DNA of 64,000 nt from Epiperipatus broadwayi (lineage: Eukaryota > Onychophora > Udeonychophora > Euonychophora > Peripatidae). Positions 37,401 to 49,784 of this stretch are shown piece by piece. The number at the start of each line of letters is the position of its first letter. Position 1 is the stretch's first letter. The stretch lies in contig JAQFVV010006453.1 of NCBI GenBank assembly GCA_028023455.1, positions 310,001 to 374,000 on the forward strand, in the 5' to 3' direction. The translations under genes were made by a program, and so were the position numbers. Below the pieces are notes generated by a model. The model did not search any database, was not told the DNA's origin, and worked only from the letters and a program-made list of their open reading frames with translations.

Positions 37401-37740
37401 AAACTGTCATAAAATAGGCACAAAATATCTGTTAAATTTGTTTCTTTAAATAGTATTTACAGCTCAGTAAATATCTTTTGGAAAAAAAACAAACAAGAAT
37501 TACTAAGCTATTGAATACTTTTCTTTGGGTTATTTTAAGTCTTGGTTTTCATATAATGTGACAATGGTTTTGTAATAGTACAATTTCAGAATTTTACTAT
37601 TATATGACATTTTACTTCCTAGTATAAATAATGACCTGCTAATTAGAACTTAAATGCATTCACTCATAACATTATAATCATAATAGAGGAATGAAATAAA
37701 TCCTTAAAAAGCACTTAGTTGAGCAACAAGAAACTCAGTT
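34490..37740. other. AT-rich stretch with small tandem duplications
   Basis: It contains a 26-bp duplication at 36035-36083 (AGACTGCGCGATTAATCAAT core) and an approximately 43-bp imperfect duplication near 35415-35482 (ATAGTTTTCAATAATG core). A stretch near 34670-35230 has open plus-strand pieces but no motif I can name. No gene is supported. Confidence 0.45.
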
Positions 37741-37742
37741 TT

Positions 37743-37760
37743 TTATTGTTGTTGTTGTTG

Positions 37761-37803
<43 letters not shown>

Positions 37804-37820
37804 GATGATGATGATGATGT
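37743..37820 (+). repeat. Compound trinucleotide microsatellite
   Basis: (GTT)n passes into (ATT)n and then (GAT)n. Confidence 0.95.
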
Positions 37821-37824
37821 GAAA

Positions 37825-39480
37825 TTCAATTTAATGGAGATTCTATTGCATGAAATGTGTATATTGCTCTAAGTTGTTTAATCCAATTTTTGGCTGGAAT
37901 AAGGGAATAAAGCATGTGTATGAACATTTATTCAGTTACAGAACTACAAAAGACTTGCATTCAAGATTAAGCATCATTACATTTAAACTTCTGCCACAAT
38001 GTTTTATGGCTTGAGAAAGAATGATAATTGTGAGTGAATATTGTTTTAGTATTTATTAAAAGACTTGCTTCATCTTTCATTAATTTTAAGATATGGCAAC
38101 AATAGTCTAAAAGTAACCCACTGCAAGCCAAAGACTTCACTAAAATTCTTATAGAAGAACTGTAAGGAAAACGACAGTATTTACCAAGCAATTTCTGACT
38201 AATAAAAGTTCTATTTTTATTTTAATCACTATCTAAGAATAACTAAATACCCATTCACTGACCAATATGATTGTTATCAGTGAGATAATTAAGACAAAAA
38301 TTGTAAGCTTCTAGATATAATGAAATCCAATTTTAGAAGCATAGAAAATAGTTGCACCATCTCTAATCCAAGTAATTTGTGCTTGTTCCTATGTGTTATA
38401 GAATTTTAAATATATAATTATGTAGTAATATTGTCAAATAGCATAGCATTGGCTTCACATTTATAAAATAAATAGCATACTTCTCACATCAGGTGGTGAG
38501 TGTAACTAAAATTACAAATTCAGCAACTAACTTGATGAAAAAAGCCACACATACTTAAAGATATAATAGAAACAATTAAATCATTTATTGCTTATAAGAA
38601 ATTGAGCATCAGAAGTATTAGAACAGAGCAACAATCCATGGATTTTGAACTCTGTAGTTTGCCAAGCATAGATCTTGGCTTTAGAATCTGCCACTATATA
38701 CTGTACTAACCCAGTAAAATCTTGAAAAGAATTGGATTCAAGAGAGACTTATTATCCATTTACTATCCAACTTTTGTCTCTGTATGATACATGATAGCCA
38801 ATAGTCAGGGTTGACTGACATAATAATAACAAATTCTCTTGCTGTTCCCATGACCTCATAGCCAAATGTAGAATATGGATGTAATTTATATTTAGTTTGT
38901 AATAAAAATTAGAGTTATTTGTTTGATAAGTTGGTTTCATAGAAAATTCAGTTAATCATAAGATATGGATGCCTAGATACTTTTAGGTAAAGAATAAAAT
39001 GGTATAATAATTTAATGATTTATGACTTGGATATCATATTATGTTTAAGAAATGGAAGTGATGCATTAGGATGAAATTCCTTTAGCTTCTGAGTTTGCAA
39101 ATCCTAGTACAATAAAGAATAGAGGGAAACAATGATTAAAGTTTTTCAAATCTTTACCACTTAGAAATTAGTGAGTTTGTTGAGTGATTTCTTGTTCTTC
39201 ATTGTTCTTTAAGTAACAAGGGGAGGAAGGATGTTGGAGAGACGATACTTGGCATGGACCATTTAAAAGCTATTCCAACTTTTACTTTAATCAGTTTTAT
39301 GTTTTAATTGAGTTAATCTAAACATTTGCTAACATTTGTACATTAATTATTTTAATGGTTTTTTAAAGCCTGTTATTAATTAGTTTTGTAATTTACAGAC
39401 TTCAGACCACTCAATGAAGTAACAAGGGATCAAATGTGAAATACTTGAATAAGAGAATAGACATACACCTTCCTACAAGT
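37825..39480. other. AT-rich stretch, no gene seen
   Basis: Short open frames only, none with a recognisable domain. Confidence 0.45.
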
Positions 39481-39481
39481 A

Positions 39482-39680
39482 TAGATAAATAATTGAATCA
39501 ATCTAGATACCAAGAGATTATAAAAGACCTAAAAAGAAACCACATGTGAGATGGATAAATGAAGTGAAGAATTTGCTGATGTGATGTGAAAAAAAAAGGC
39601 TGTAGATTAGAGAAACCAGATTTAATTTGGAAAATTGCATTGGATTAATAATAGCTGAGAATGATAATGATGATGATAAA
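39482..39680 (+). mobile_element. RTE LINE 3' fragment, old
   Basis: Plus strand. CCAAGAGATTATAAAAGACC, CACATGTGAGATGG and the final GATTAATAATAGCTGAGAATGA with (GAT)n match the RTE 3' end with many changes. 5' truncated. Confidence 0.8.
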
Positions 39681-39684
39681 ACAA

Positions 39685-40205
39685 TATATCAACACAGGTT
39701 TGGAGATTCAGACGTTTGATACCTTTCAGTAATCTGTTAAGCGAAGATTATTCCGAAATGTATTCGCAGTGAAAAAAAGGGTGATCTGAGTTTCTGCGCA
39801 GATAGGTGGTTGTGATATTGTAGAATTGAGATGTGGGATTTACTCATAAAAACAATCTTGAAATCAACACATATATTTTGAAGCTTTTGTTATTTTTGTC
39901 ACTGTATATATATATATTATTTATTATTCATAAAGTAAAAAAAAATAAAAATACGTTTTTAAATACTTTTTATTTATTAATATGTAGTTGAAACTGATGC
40001 TAATAGCGATCAGCGATATCTATCACGTGATTGTTTTTGCAAATGTCAGTTGATAACTGACGGACATATATATGAATAAAGCAGTTAAAACTGTTCAGCC
40101 TCAAAATAATAAGGAAGTTAAGCTCTTATTAATTTAAAACAGAGCTATTTCAAGCAATAAGATAATCACCTGTCTTATGAAATGACATGGAGTTTCACAA
40201 AGTCT
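39685..40205. other. Unassigned stretch with more CpG than its flanks
   Basis: No gene or known repeat. The part at 39700-39860 is less AT-rich than its flanks. It holds a short (TA)n run at about 39905-39917. Confidence 0.35.
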
Positions 40206-40579
40206 GCTTTAAGTCAATGAATCTATAAGCTTTAGAAGGCGACAAGGTAATGCTTCTTTGATAGACATCAAACAAAAGAAACTGCTGAAAGCTAAATAAA
40301 AGGATGCGAAAGTATTTAATAAATTAAAATTATATTTAATATTTTCCAGATAAGGGCTTTTATTTATTTTTTCCTGAATTGCAATTACATTTGCAATATT
40401 GTTTTTAAATATTAATAATTTTTCTTTTATCTTGCTCATATACAAAAGTAAAGTCATTTTAAAAAAGTAAACCTTAAAATTTAGGGGAAGACAAAACTCA
40501 CAGTAGGACAGGAAATGGGGTAATGATGCACTGTACTAGTCCAATTGAGGTTGAGAAATAATGACCATTTAGCTGAACA

Positions 40580-40890
40580 TCACATGATCACCATTTCCTA
40601 AGGATACACAAGCTGTCAAAACACTAACAAACTCTTCTGCTACATAGTGCAACCCATAGTAATCAATGGATATTCTTAAACCAATTTTTCGTTTGTGGCT
40701 TTCATCAGTGAGGAGGCTTGGATCTAAGAGTACTGCACCTAGATTTTTAGATCTAATGTAACCCTCCAGCAGTCATCTTTTATCTATTTAGTTAACTATA
40801 AATCTTTTTGCAACTATTGATTACTATAGTTTGCACTGGGTGGCACTACTGTATAGAGAGTTTGCTTCTGTCATGACAATTCAGCTTGTG
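40580..40890. mobile_element. FB7: degraded foldback copy
   Basis: It starts with the family end CATCACATGATCACC and a decayed left arm (CAAACTCTTCTGCTACATAGTG). It contains the minus-strand hammerhead 5' half (CCTCCTCA-CTGATGA-AAGCCACAAAC, about 40698-40725) and ends with a right arm GCACTGGGTGGCACTACTGTATAGAGAG. The GTC cleavage part is lost. Confidence 0.6.
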
Positions 40891-40967
40891 AGAAAAGACT
40901 GAAATGTTCCACAGACAAGTCTTTAAAGAAAATCAAAATACTCTTTTCAAAAACTTTATGTATCAAA

Positions 40968-41390
40968 TTATCACCATTATCATTTCCATTTACTATTGGA
41001 TAAAGTTTTTCTGGTGTAAATCAAATTCTCTCTGATCCATAGCTTCTACTCTCTATGTCATTCAAGAAATTTATTTTTTAATCTCTTTATCCATGTTACT
41101 CAAATGATTTTTCTGGATCTGCTGTAAATTCTTGAATCCAGTTTAAGGTTTTAAAAGCCTATGTATTGCAATCTCTTTTAAAAAATATCATATTTAGGCC
41201 AGTTTTATTAAAAAAAATTTCAATGGTGTCAATAATATATGTTTATTCTCTCAACTAAATATTTGGTTTTGATTTTTCTTTTTTGCTCAAAACATTTTTC
41301 CATACTTTACTGTGTTATTTAAAGTCTCTATATTGTTCTGCTATTAAACACCCAAGACTATTTACATCCAAATCTCATATTTGTAAATTA
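40968..41390 (-). mobile_element. RTE LINE 3' fragment, old
   Basis: It follows the same order as 56.88-57.31 kb: CATTATCATTTCC, TCTCTGATCCATAGCTTC, TTCTTGAATCCAGTTTAAGG, GTCTCTATATTGTTCTGC, CCAAATCTCATATTTGTAA. Divergence and small indels are high. It sits immediately upstream of the Ty3/gypsy remnant and may interrupt or replace its 5' end. Confidence 0.75.
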
Positions 41391-41789
41391 TGCTAAAGAG
41401 CAATTATGATTTTCAAATTTAATACATAAGTCAAAATTTTATTACCATAGTTTAATAAATGACTGGTAATGAACATATATGCAGAAAAGATATATTTTTA
41501 AATTTTCAGCTTTATTACTGCTTAGCATGCTTTTAATATATTATATATAACATACTCATAGCTTATAGTAATATGTGAAAAGGTGACATTTTTATACAAT
41601 TGGGAAGAATTTTTAGAATGTTATAGGTAGTACATAGATAAAAATTTATGATAATTTGTAATTGATTCCAAGACCCAAAACATATCCGATTGAATCTGTG
41701 GCACAATAATTATAAATTTTGGTATCATGTGATATACCATTCTACCAAAAGCTGTGAAATAAGATGACACAGTAGATGGTAAAATGAAA

Positions 41790-44700
41790 GAGATTGTTTG
41801 CTATTGTTGTGGAAAGAAAAAAAGTATATGGCTAGTAGTTGTAAATAGAACAAAAATATTGTAGAGATTGTGAATTGTAGGCCATTTAAAAAGTGTATAT
41901 TAAATAAAAGAGCAAAAAAGAACATAAAAATGCACTCTATTTTTCCCCAAGTAAAATAATCCAAATGTGAGTTTAAAAATACCCAGATAAAAAATTTATA
42001 GTTAAATAACACTAACTGTTAAAATATTAAATAAAACAATAACCATGGAAATAGGTTGTAAGGCAGGTCTATCAATGGTGTCATCCAGAGACCTAAATTG
42101 CAAAAACCTTCTCTTAATGAAAACAAACTTAAAGGCAAAAAAAAAATACCTGTGGTAATATAAAAATTATGGAAAAAATTGAGGGTCTTCTAAAGTTAAA
42201 ACATAAAGTTAAAAATTTACCATTACATATAGTGCAAGGCAGTTTAAATCCTATTTTAGAAAAGGAATGGTTCAATGATCTGAGAATCTAAATCTGTATA
42301 GTAAAAATATCACTATAGAACAGAAACTAAAGAATAGAAGGATAAATTTAAAAAACAATAACGGCCAGATAAAAAGGTTACTAATAAGCATAGTTTTTCA
42401 GAATGCAGTAACCCATATAGTTTATAAGCCATGAAAAGTTCCATTTGCTCTTCAAGCAAAAATGGAGAAAGAATCAAATGACCTAGATTCTAAAGTTCTG
42501 ACATTGGTAGAGAGCATGAGATGAACTATTTCAGTATTAGTATTAATTAAGCTAAATGGGTATATGATGGCTACAGGACTAAGGGGAACAAAAACATTCA
42601 ATAATATTAGTACTCTGAACCAAATATTAATAAAATATTGGCTAGCATGGAATAGACAAACCATTATGCAAAAATAGTTTTGAGGCAGCTTTCCTTAAAT
42701 TCCAGTTTCTAAACACAGTTTAGAATTACTAAAAATCATCATGCATAGAAATTATGTTTAATTATTATAGTTATGAAATCAGAGTGGTCTCTAATATTTT
42801 TTTTAAAAAATGGACAGGGCAGATTGTTCCACTAATTGAACAGAGTAATATCATATTATGATGATGTTTTAATAGTAGCAGATTCTGAATAATATTTGTG
42901 CCATTGACTTTTAAAGGTTTGTGACAAACTTGTAAATTCTGAGCAAGAATAAACTCTAAAATATGCATCTGGGTAGTGAAAGAAATAACATTTTTAAGGT
43001 ATATAATAATTGATGGAGGAAAGAAACCATATTTTTAAAGATGACCCAAAGCTCAAAAGTATGAAGAAATTACAGGTCTTTTGAGATAAGCTGATATGGA
43101 TCAACAATTGTATAATTCATAAGTGCAGAAATAGTACTGAAATATGAAACAAGAAAAAGCTTTTAAAAAGACAAATGATGTGCTGTAGACAAACAAATTA
43201 TTGATGAATTACAATAGTAGTCTAGTATCAATTCTTACTACAGATTCATCTGATTTTAGTATAGGGCAGTTTTAAGTCACATAGTTATTAATGGTAAATG
43301 ATCAATATTATTTGCATCAAGAATCTTAATTAGTGTGGTAATAAAATATAGCCAATTAGGCAAAGAAATGCCATTTGTTATGTTTGTCATAAAATTGTTT
43401 CAGCAATATATGAATGATCATTTTAACTTATTAATGAGATTACAAGCTGTTATTTGGAATTGGGGCTAAAAGTAAGACAGCTACTGATCATTTAAGCATG
43501 TAATGCTTCATTGGCTGAATTTATTAGCAGATATGAATTTGAAATAAATTTTAAAGGGAGGATGTAATACAACACACCAATGCATTCTTGAAATTACTGA
43601 TCAAGTCAGACCAGAAGTAACTGAATCAGCCAATAACTCTATGAATGGGTGGAATACAGACATAAAAAGTAGCAATTTGAACAAAGGCAGATAAGAAATA
43701 ATAACTTCCAGTCAAATAGATATCCAAAGTTTGATCTAAATTATTGGCCCAAACTATTCCACAAATCTTTTATGGAACATTAGAGAGAAATTGTCTATAA
43801 ATAATGGATGCATCTTAATGATTGGTAGAGTGCTAATACTGAGCTCTGGTCATCAACAAGTTTTTCTGTTGTCATTTTAGTGTTGTTTATGCAAAAGCAA
43901 GTATCTGTAGGCAGGAATAGAGATTCTAAAATCAATATAAAGATAGAAGAATTTTGTAATAAAATCCAGGTGAAAAACAATTGTATTAACAAAATATATT
44001 GCATGACAAACAGCCACAGAATCTTGAAGCCATCATATTGATCACATTGGACTTTTTCAAAGGGCATGTTTAAGTAATCAACATATTTTTTAAATGATGT
44101 GAATATAAGATTGCTAAAAATACTACTTTAAAGAAAATAGTAGTAAAACATAAATAACATGGTTTAGAAGAATTTGTAAATGAATAGGAAACTAGACTTA
44201 TTGTCACACCTCCATACTATCTGGAGAATAATGGCATTGCAGAAATGGTAATTCAAATGTTAAAACAACTATTATAAAAGGAAAGGACTTTATATGCAAC
44301 CCTACTTTTTTAGCACAGGATGCCTTTAACTATAGATGGAAAATCCCCAGCTGAGATAATGCTTGGAAGATAAATTCACACAAAGGTTTAGATACAAAGT
44401 ACATTAAAAAAATCTCTATGTGGTCACAGAAAGTGGGTGGATTAGAGACATTACCCCAAATACTGGGGAAATATTTACCAAAACAAATAACAGTTGTTAA
44501 AACCCAAAAAGTGTCAAATTACTTAAAGACTTTATTCATGTTCATTGAATTGAAAAAGAAACTGATCAACTGGAAATTACTGAATATAAAGAAATAGTAT
44601 TAGACTTCCAAATATGAACAATCTGGAGAAAGATGAATTAGCAGAATTGGGTTAAGCACACAGTAAGAAAACAACAGTATTAATGATAATTATCCATAGT

Positions 44701-44790
44701 TACACAGGTCTAAAAAATAGAAAAGAGTCTAGCTATTTACAATACTATGGTAATTCACAAAACTTAATTTTTGAAATGGGGGAATTTGTG
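41790..44790 (+). pseudogene. Decayed Ty3/gypsy gag-pol
   Basis: Plus-strand translation in shifting frames gives, in order: a nucleocapsid zinc-knuckle remnant (CYCCGKK about 41798, GHLK about 41888); a protease end (LPLHIVQGSLNPIL, WFNDL about 42215-42285); a reverse transcriptase YDDVLI-type box near 42855; an RNase H start TDSSDFSIG near 43245 and a YSQLGKE-like part near 43350; an integrase zinc-region piece near 43790-43870; a core start HIDWTFSKG near 44040; and PPYHLENNGIAEMVIQ near 44203. This is the normal gag-PR-RT-RH-IN order of Metaviridae. Stops and frameshifts are many, and no enzyme can be made. Open frames on the opposite strand here are shadows. Confidence 0.8.
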
Positions 44791-45480
44791 TAATGTTTGT
44801 AATCAAAACATAATAATATGTTTTTAATTGAGTTATATATTTTTTGGTTTAAGAAAAATATTATAAATATATATGTTAAGATAGTTTTATGTCTGGACAT
44901 TTATTAATTAGAAAAATATGTGTATATAATAGATAATATACAAAACAAGATGTCTTAAAAGTATTAGCTAAATAGATTATAAAGGAGAATATATTTCTGT
45001 CACAGTAATAAAAATGACTAGTTAGTTAATAATTAATTAGATTACTATTAGTTTTCAAATTCCTTTAGTATGAAAAAATAAAGGGATTACAACATTGATA
45101 CCTGTGAATGGTAGATGCAGATAATGGCATAACTGAAGAGGAAATAGTGTGCACATACATTAATGAAGAGGGAAATAAGTAAGAGCTACAAGGCCAAAGT
45201 TTTGATTGCCTTAGAAAAGAAGTTTTACTCAGTGAATATTTACCTCTGAAAGTGCTAAAATAAATCTAGAGAATTTTGTGGGCTACATCAGTCTTATTAT
45301 AATTTTTCTAAACCTTAGGACCATGAGAATGTAAGTATATTTTTGTATTACTTGTATTCTTTTGTTAACTGCTGACTATGATGAACATCAGTCTATATTT
45401 AGTTTAGATCTGTTTTGTTTATCTATTTTATTGTATGTTTGATTGAACTGCTGTATTGGTAATGTCCAGACATAGCAAGG
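44773..45480 (+). repeat. Polypurine tract and possible 3' LTR
   Basis: GAAATGGGGGAA at about 44773-44784 follows the pol remnant as a polypurine tract would, and TGTGTAATG could begin the LTR. No matching 5' LTR was found upstream of 41.7 kb, so the far border is a guess. Confidence 0.3.
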
Positions 45481-45491
45481 TAATACTTAAC

Positions 45492-45993
45492 TATATTTAT
45501 TATTAAAACAGTAGCAAACTGGCCAACTAGTGCAATTCTTAATAATCAATAGATAAAAGGTTTGTGCATAAAATTTCTATCTAGAACCTACCCATGTAAT
45601 ATCCCCACACTAGTTTCAAGCCTGTAGCTTTTACCAGTAAGGAGCCTTGGGTTTAAGCACAATGCATTTACATCTTAGGCTCTAATGCAATCCTCCAGAA
45701 GACACCTTTTACACATTTAATTAACTATAAGGCTGGAGGGTTTTATTAAATCCTAATATCTAGGTGCAATGCTTTCAGATCCAAGGCTCTTCACTGTTGA
45801 AAACCACAAGTTAGAAAGTAGTCTGGGGATATTTGATAAATAGGCATTAAATAGATATTTTATGCACTTTTTGCATCCATTGAATACTAAGGTTTGAACT
45901 AGGTGGCAGTATTATATAGAAAATTTTCAATTGTTTTAACAGCTTTTGTAAGCATAGGTAATAGTGATTATGTAATGTTTTAGTATATTTATT
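45492..45993. mobile_element. FB8: old foldback copy
   Basis: The direct repeat TATATTTATT flanks it at 45492-45501 and 45984-45993. The left half carries a minus-strand hammerhead remnant at about 45590-45655 (CTGGTAA, stem AAGC-TACAG-GCTT, GAAACTAGTG). The right half carries a plus-strand one at 45779-45836 (CTGTTGA, stem AAC-CACAA-GTT, GAAAGTAGTC). The tail ends TATGTAATGTTTTAG. Confidence 0.7.
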
Positions 45994-46005
45994 TTTATGA
46001 TTGAA

Positions 46006-46242
<237 letters not shown>

Positions 46243-46320
46243 CGGGTGACTTTATTACTAGAGAGTTCATAAGATTATGGAAGTAGTAGCACTGGATTAA
46301 TCGTGAGATCTTCACACTAT
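46243..46320 (-). repeat. Dispersed repeat with (ATT)n tail
   Basis: On the minus strand TATGAACTCTCTAGTAATAAAG leads into the AAT array. The same segment (TATGAACTCCCTAGCAATAAAG) occurs at 54152-54215 on the minus strand, where it leads into a TTTATT-rich tail. Probably a SINE or LINE 3' end. Confidence 0.4.
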
Positions 46321-46329
46321 AAAGTTATC

Positions 46330-46950
46330 TATGAACAGATAGCCAACTATTTATAGATAGATAACTATCTATAAATGTTATAAATTGAAAGTTAAATATT
46401 TTTAAAGCTTAAAGGCCTAAAAGTTTTCTCTGTTTTTGCAATAACTTTAATTATTTTATATAACATAGTATATATTTTATTACTAAGAAATATTATTAAT
46501 TGGATGATATGTATTTCCTTTATAAGAAATTTCTATATTTACGAATTAAATAAATTATAATTATATATATAATTTAGTAATCTTATTTCAAAATAAATGA
46601 CATTTAAGATATCAGTTTCCATATAAATATAGTTGGCCCTTACAACCTTAACATGTGGGTTATAATCTTCTTCCTTCGTATAACCTGATGTTAATGAAAT
46701 ATATTTTTTTTTTACTAAGACAATTTTTTTAAAACATTTATTTGATATAACTTCGCATTGCGTATCTGTATGTTAAATTATTATAGTTAATAAACTTATG
46801 TTTAGAAAACTCACAGAAAGACCACAAAATGTTTATTAGATAAATTTGCAACATGGATTAATGATTGTTATTAATTATTTATTAATCTAGAGATTATAAT
46901 AAAGTTTTGAATCTAGATATACTTAATGAATAATTAGACATAATCATTAA
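46330..46950. other. AT-rich stretch, no gene seen
   Basis: It holds a small TATCTATCTATAAAT-type hairpin near 46325-46375 only. Confidence 0.45.
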
Positions 46951-46951
46951 A

Positions 46952-47178
46952 ATATCTATCTAAGGAGGATTTGAAATACCAGGCACTCTTAAACCTGAAG
47001 CCTAATTGTAAATATAAGGAATTTGAACTCAGACATTCAAGCCACTTCACTATCCACACTATCTCATACTACTGATACACATGTGTGTTGTCATGTGTAT
47101 CAGTAGTATGAGATGGTGTGGATAGTGAAGTGGCTTGAACGTCCGAGTTCAAACTCCCTATATCTATCTAAGGAGGAT
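46952..47178. repeat. SINE2 head-to-head palindrome with 19-bp TSD
   Basis: Arms 47022-47083 and 47092-47153 (62 bp, three mismatches, 8-bp spacer) are inverted copies of a tRNA-derived SINE. The plus copy shows the B box GAGTTCAAACTCC at 47145-47157. The minus copy continues to a longer 3' tail at 46971-47021. The 19-bp direct repeat ATATCTATCTAAGGAGGAT flanks the whole at 46952-46970 and 47160-47178, so both copies entered in one event. Confidence 0.85.
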
Positions 47179-47179
47179 A

Positions 47180-48510
47180 GTTTTAAAGTTTAAGTGCATC
47201 AAGTTTGACACATAGATTAAATTATAAAAATTTGATATTGCTTAATATTAAACAAATGATGGAGTCATGTACAAGAGATTTAAACTTAGACCAATTAAAG
47301 AGTGCTAATTTAGCATGAAACGGACCTTGGAAAATCATTTATCTTTTCCAGATAGCTGATTCATATGTTTTAAGAATATAAGATGGAATAAACATTTTAA
47401 ACATATCTTTAAAAAACAAATTAATGAATAAACAAAATAATTTATAAATAATGCTTATTTCCTCATAATAAAACAAACATATCTTAAATAATCAACAAAC
47501 CTAGAAAAAAATGTTATAAATTAAGGTACAAGCATTGACAAATTACTGATAATGATTTCACTGACTAGTTTAACGGAATGTTAAAGGAATGGATACTTAA
47601 ACTAAAGATTCCCTCAACCTGTCACTTCCAATGCTTGAATGGCATATGATCGTTTCAATATAAACCCTTTAATTATCTGTATGTTTATCAGTGACAGATA
47701 TTATTAAGCCAAATATCTCTACAACTTGTCATATCCTATGCGAATATGACTGGTCTTTTGAGTAATTAATTCTTCCATTATTTATATGTCTATTATGGTT
47801 AACTTTTGTCAACAGTTGTCTGTCACCCCATGATCTCGAATTGTTTTAAAGCAACTAATATATATATATATGGAAATAAGAAAAATTAGATTGATTGCTA
47901 CATGTGTGTATGTTTAATTAAAAAGACATATATTAATCTTTAACTGGATTAGAAGTTTAGATCTGAGTTAAATATGATATGATAATCTCTAATCAGATAA
48001 ATGATTAGTAAAAATAATTAATGTATGCATATGAACTGAATAATGTCAATATTATGAAAACAGAAAGTTTGACACTTGTAAATCAAATTGTAATAAATTG
48101 ATTTTGATAGATACAGAACAAATGATAAAAACGTCCAAAAATTGAGATTTATGCCAAATGAAAGTTCCGATTCATCATAAAATGCCTCTAAGATATCATT
48201 TGTTTGTTTCAGATATCTTTATTCATATGTTTCAAAAATATATATTGGAGTCAACATTTCAAGTGTATACAAAAAGATATTACACATGGAAAAGAAGAGA
48301 TGAAATTGAATTAATTATTCCATGTGTTTATGCTTAATTAAAAAAGCAGATATATTAATTTTTAATTATGTTTAAAATTTATATCTTCAATAGGAATATT
48401 GTTATAATCTCTAGTCCAATCATTAATGCATTTACTAAGTGAATAGTGTCAAAGTTATGATATATATATATATATAAAATTTTAAAGGTAAATACAATAT
48501 TATAATTTAA
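47180..48510. other. AT-rich stretch, no gene seen
   Basis: No recognised coding or repeat feature beyond short TA runs near 47857 and 48463. Confidence 0.45.
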
Positions 48511-48514
48511 ATTT

Positions 48515-48560
48515 TTTTGTAGCACTTTTGATTATGTGATAATCCTTATCAGCTTTAACT
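48515..48560 (-). ncRNA. Hammerhead-like core next to a PLE remnant
   Basis: The minus strand reads CTGATAA (48552-48546), a perfect hairpin GATTAT-CAC-ATAATC (48544-48530), then AAAAGTGCTAC. Core G8 and G12 are changed, so it should not cleave. It lies within the sequence just after the GIY-YIG stop codon, where Penelope-like elements carry their terminal-repeat ribozyme. Confidence 0.4.
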
Positions 48561-48899
48561 GAATTTCAAATTTTTTAAACTTAATGTTGCATATATTTCC
48601 ATAAGCTGTGTATGGCCATATCTATTAATAACAGCATTCTTATATTTATCAATTAATATTGCCTCTCTAATCTTCTTCTTTTTATGATTTCTTTCTTCCA
48701 TTAATATTTTTATTTCATTACTATTAAATGTAAACTTATAATTACAAGTTTTTTCATGGTCAAAGAATACTGAAGCTCTATTAAATTGACTGTTTACATT
48801 ATTTTTAATTCGTTTATATAATAATTGATGATCCTTCAATCTTTTTTCCACAGAACATCTCGATTCACGATTCACTGATGTAAAATTTCTGACATCCAC
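48555..48899 (-). pseudogene. Penelope-like element C-terminal (GIY-YIG) remnant
   Basis: 114 residues open, ending at a stop. RCSVEKRLKDHQ (14-25) fits the R-x-x-x-x-R-L-x-x-H helix after the lost YIG motif. FDHEKTCNYKF (46-56), KILMEERN (64-71) and IREAILIDKYKNAVINR (77-93) fit the H...F, KIL..E.N and EA-I-I...N signatures that close the GIY-YIG domain of Penelope-like elements. The upstream reverse transcriptase is not recognisable. Conservation of the C-terminal third is good compared with other remnants here. Confidence 0.7.
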
Positions 48900-48920
48900 A
48901 TGAAATCTGGTAAATTATAT

Positions 48921-49055
48921 TAATGCACATAATAATTACTGCAACAAAATTTAAGTATAAATACAATATTTATCAACTGCTAAGCCAGGCTTTCAATATG
49001 GGTATCTTTGTATTTATACTTAATTTTGTTGCCTTAATTATTATGTACATATTCA
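48921..49055. mobile_element. Short MITE-like inverted repeat
   Basis: ATGCACATAATAATTACTGC to ACAATATTTA on the left pairs imperfectly with GTATTTATACTTAATTTTGT to ATGTACAT on the right (arms about 45 bp). It adjoins the PLE remnant and could belong to its terminal repeat. Confidence 0.5.
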
Positions 49056-49149
49056 TGCGGAAAGTGTTTATTTATTACATATTTATGGTATTAATTTCTT
49101 ATTTTTTTATTTTAATGGAATAAAATGCAATATGGATGAAGAAGAAGGA

Positions 49150-49780
49150 CTTTAGTATGCCCCAGGAATTGAGGTGCCAAATTGTAATGGACTATAAATG
49201 GTAATGATGATCAGGTATGCAAGATCTGCTGACTACCCTATATTCAAAACTTTAGTTAGAGATGCCAATTATAATGATACAAAAATGGTATGCATAATTA
49301 GGTTTTTTATTCAATAAGTCCCTGAATTGCAACAGCTATATTGTAATAATATAAAAATGTATAAGGCGATTATAATAAGAAGTTTTGTTATGACCTACAG
49401 ATTTGTATATATTAGTCTATAACTGTTATAACATATAAGATTCTTTCTCAATACTGATGAATTTAGAGCGTCATCTTGTAATGGAATAAAATGTTTACAA
49501 CCTCAAAACTATATCAAAACACTGTATGCAAGATCAACTTATCTGATATACCTCATGACTTGGGCCAAATTATAATGACATAAAAGGTAAAAAAAAACAC
49601 CAATACTTCAAATAGCCCTACAAATTAAGATATTCAAATCATAACCACAAAATATCTGAAAGATTCTTATTTAATACCTTAGGAATACGACTATCAAATT
49701 GTAACAAACCTTCAAATAGATAAAGCTTGAACATTAAACACCAAATTATAATAATTATAATATGTATAATACTATTAAAA
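49150..49780 (+). repeat. Degenerate tandem array
   Basis: A loose motif CAAATTGTAATGGNNTAAAAATGGTA recurs near 49173, 49265, 49335, 49410, 49470, 49570, 49693 and 49738 at irregular 45-100 bp spacing. It is strongly diverged. It could be an old satellite. Confidence 0.35.
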
Positions 49781-49784
49781 ATCT

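Noticed and set aside
41725-44067. Minus-strand frames of 65-95 residues
   Set aside because: The plus strand here carries Ty3/gypsy motifs in order. These frames are antisense shadows.
49450-49485. CTGATGA near 49456
   Set aside because: Lacks stem II and GAAA.
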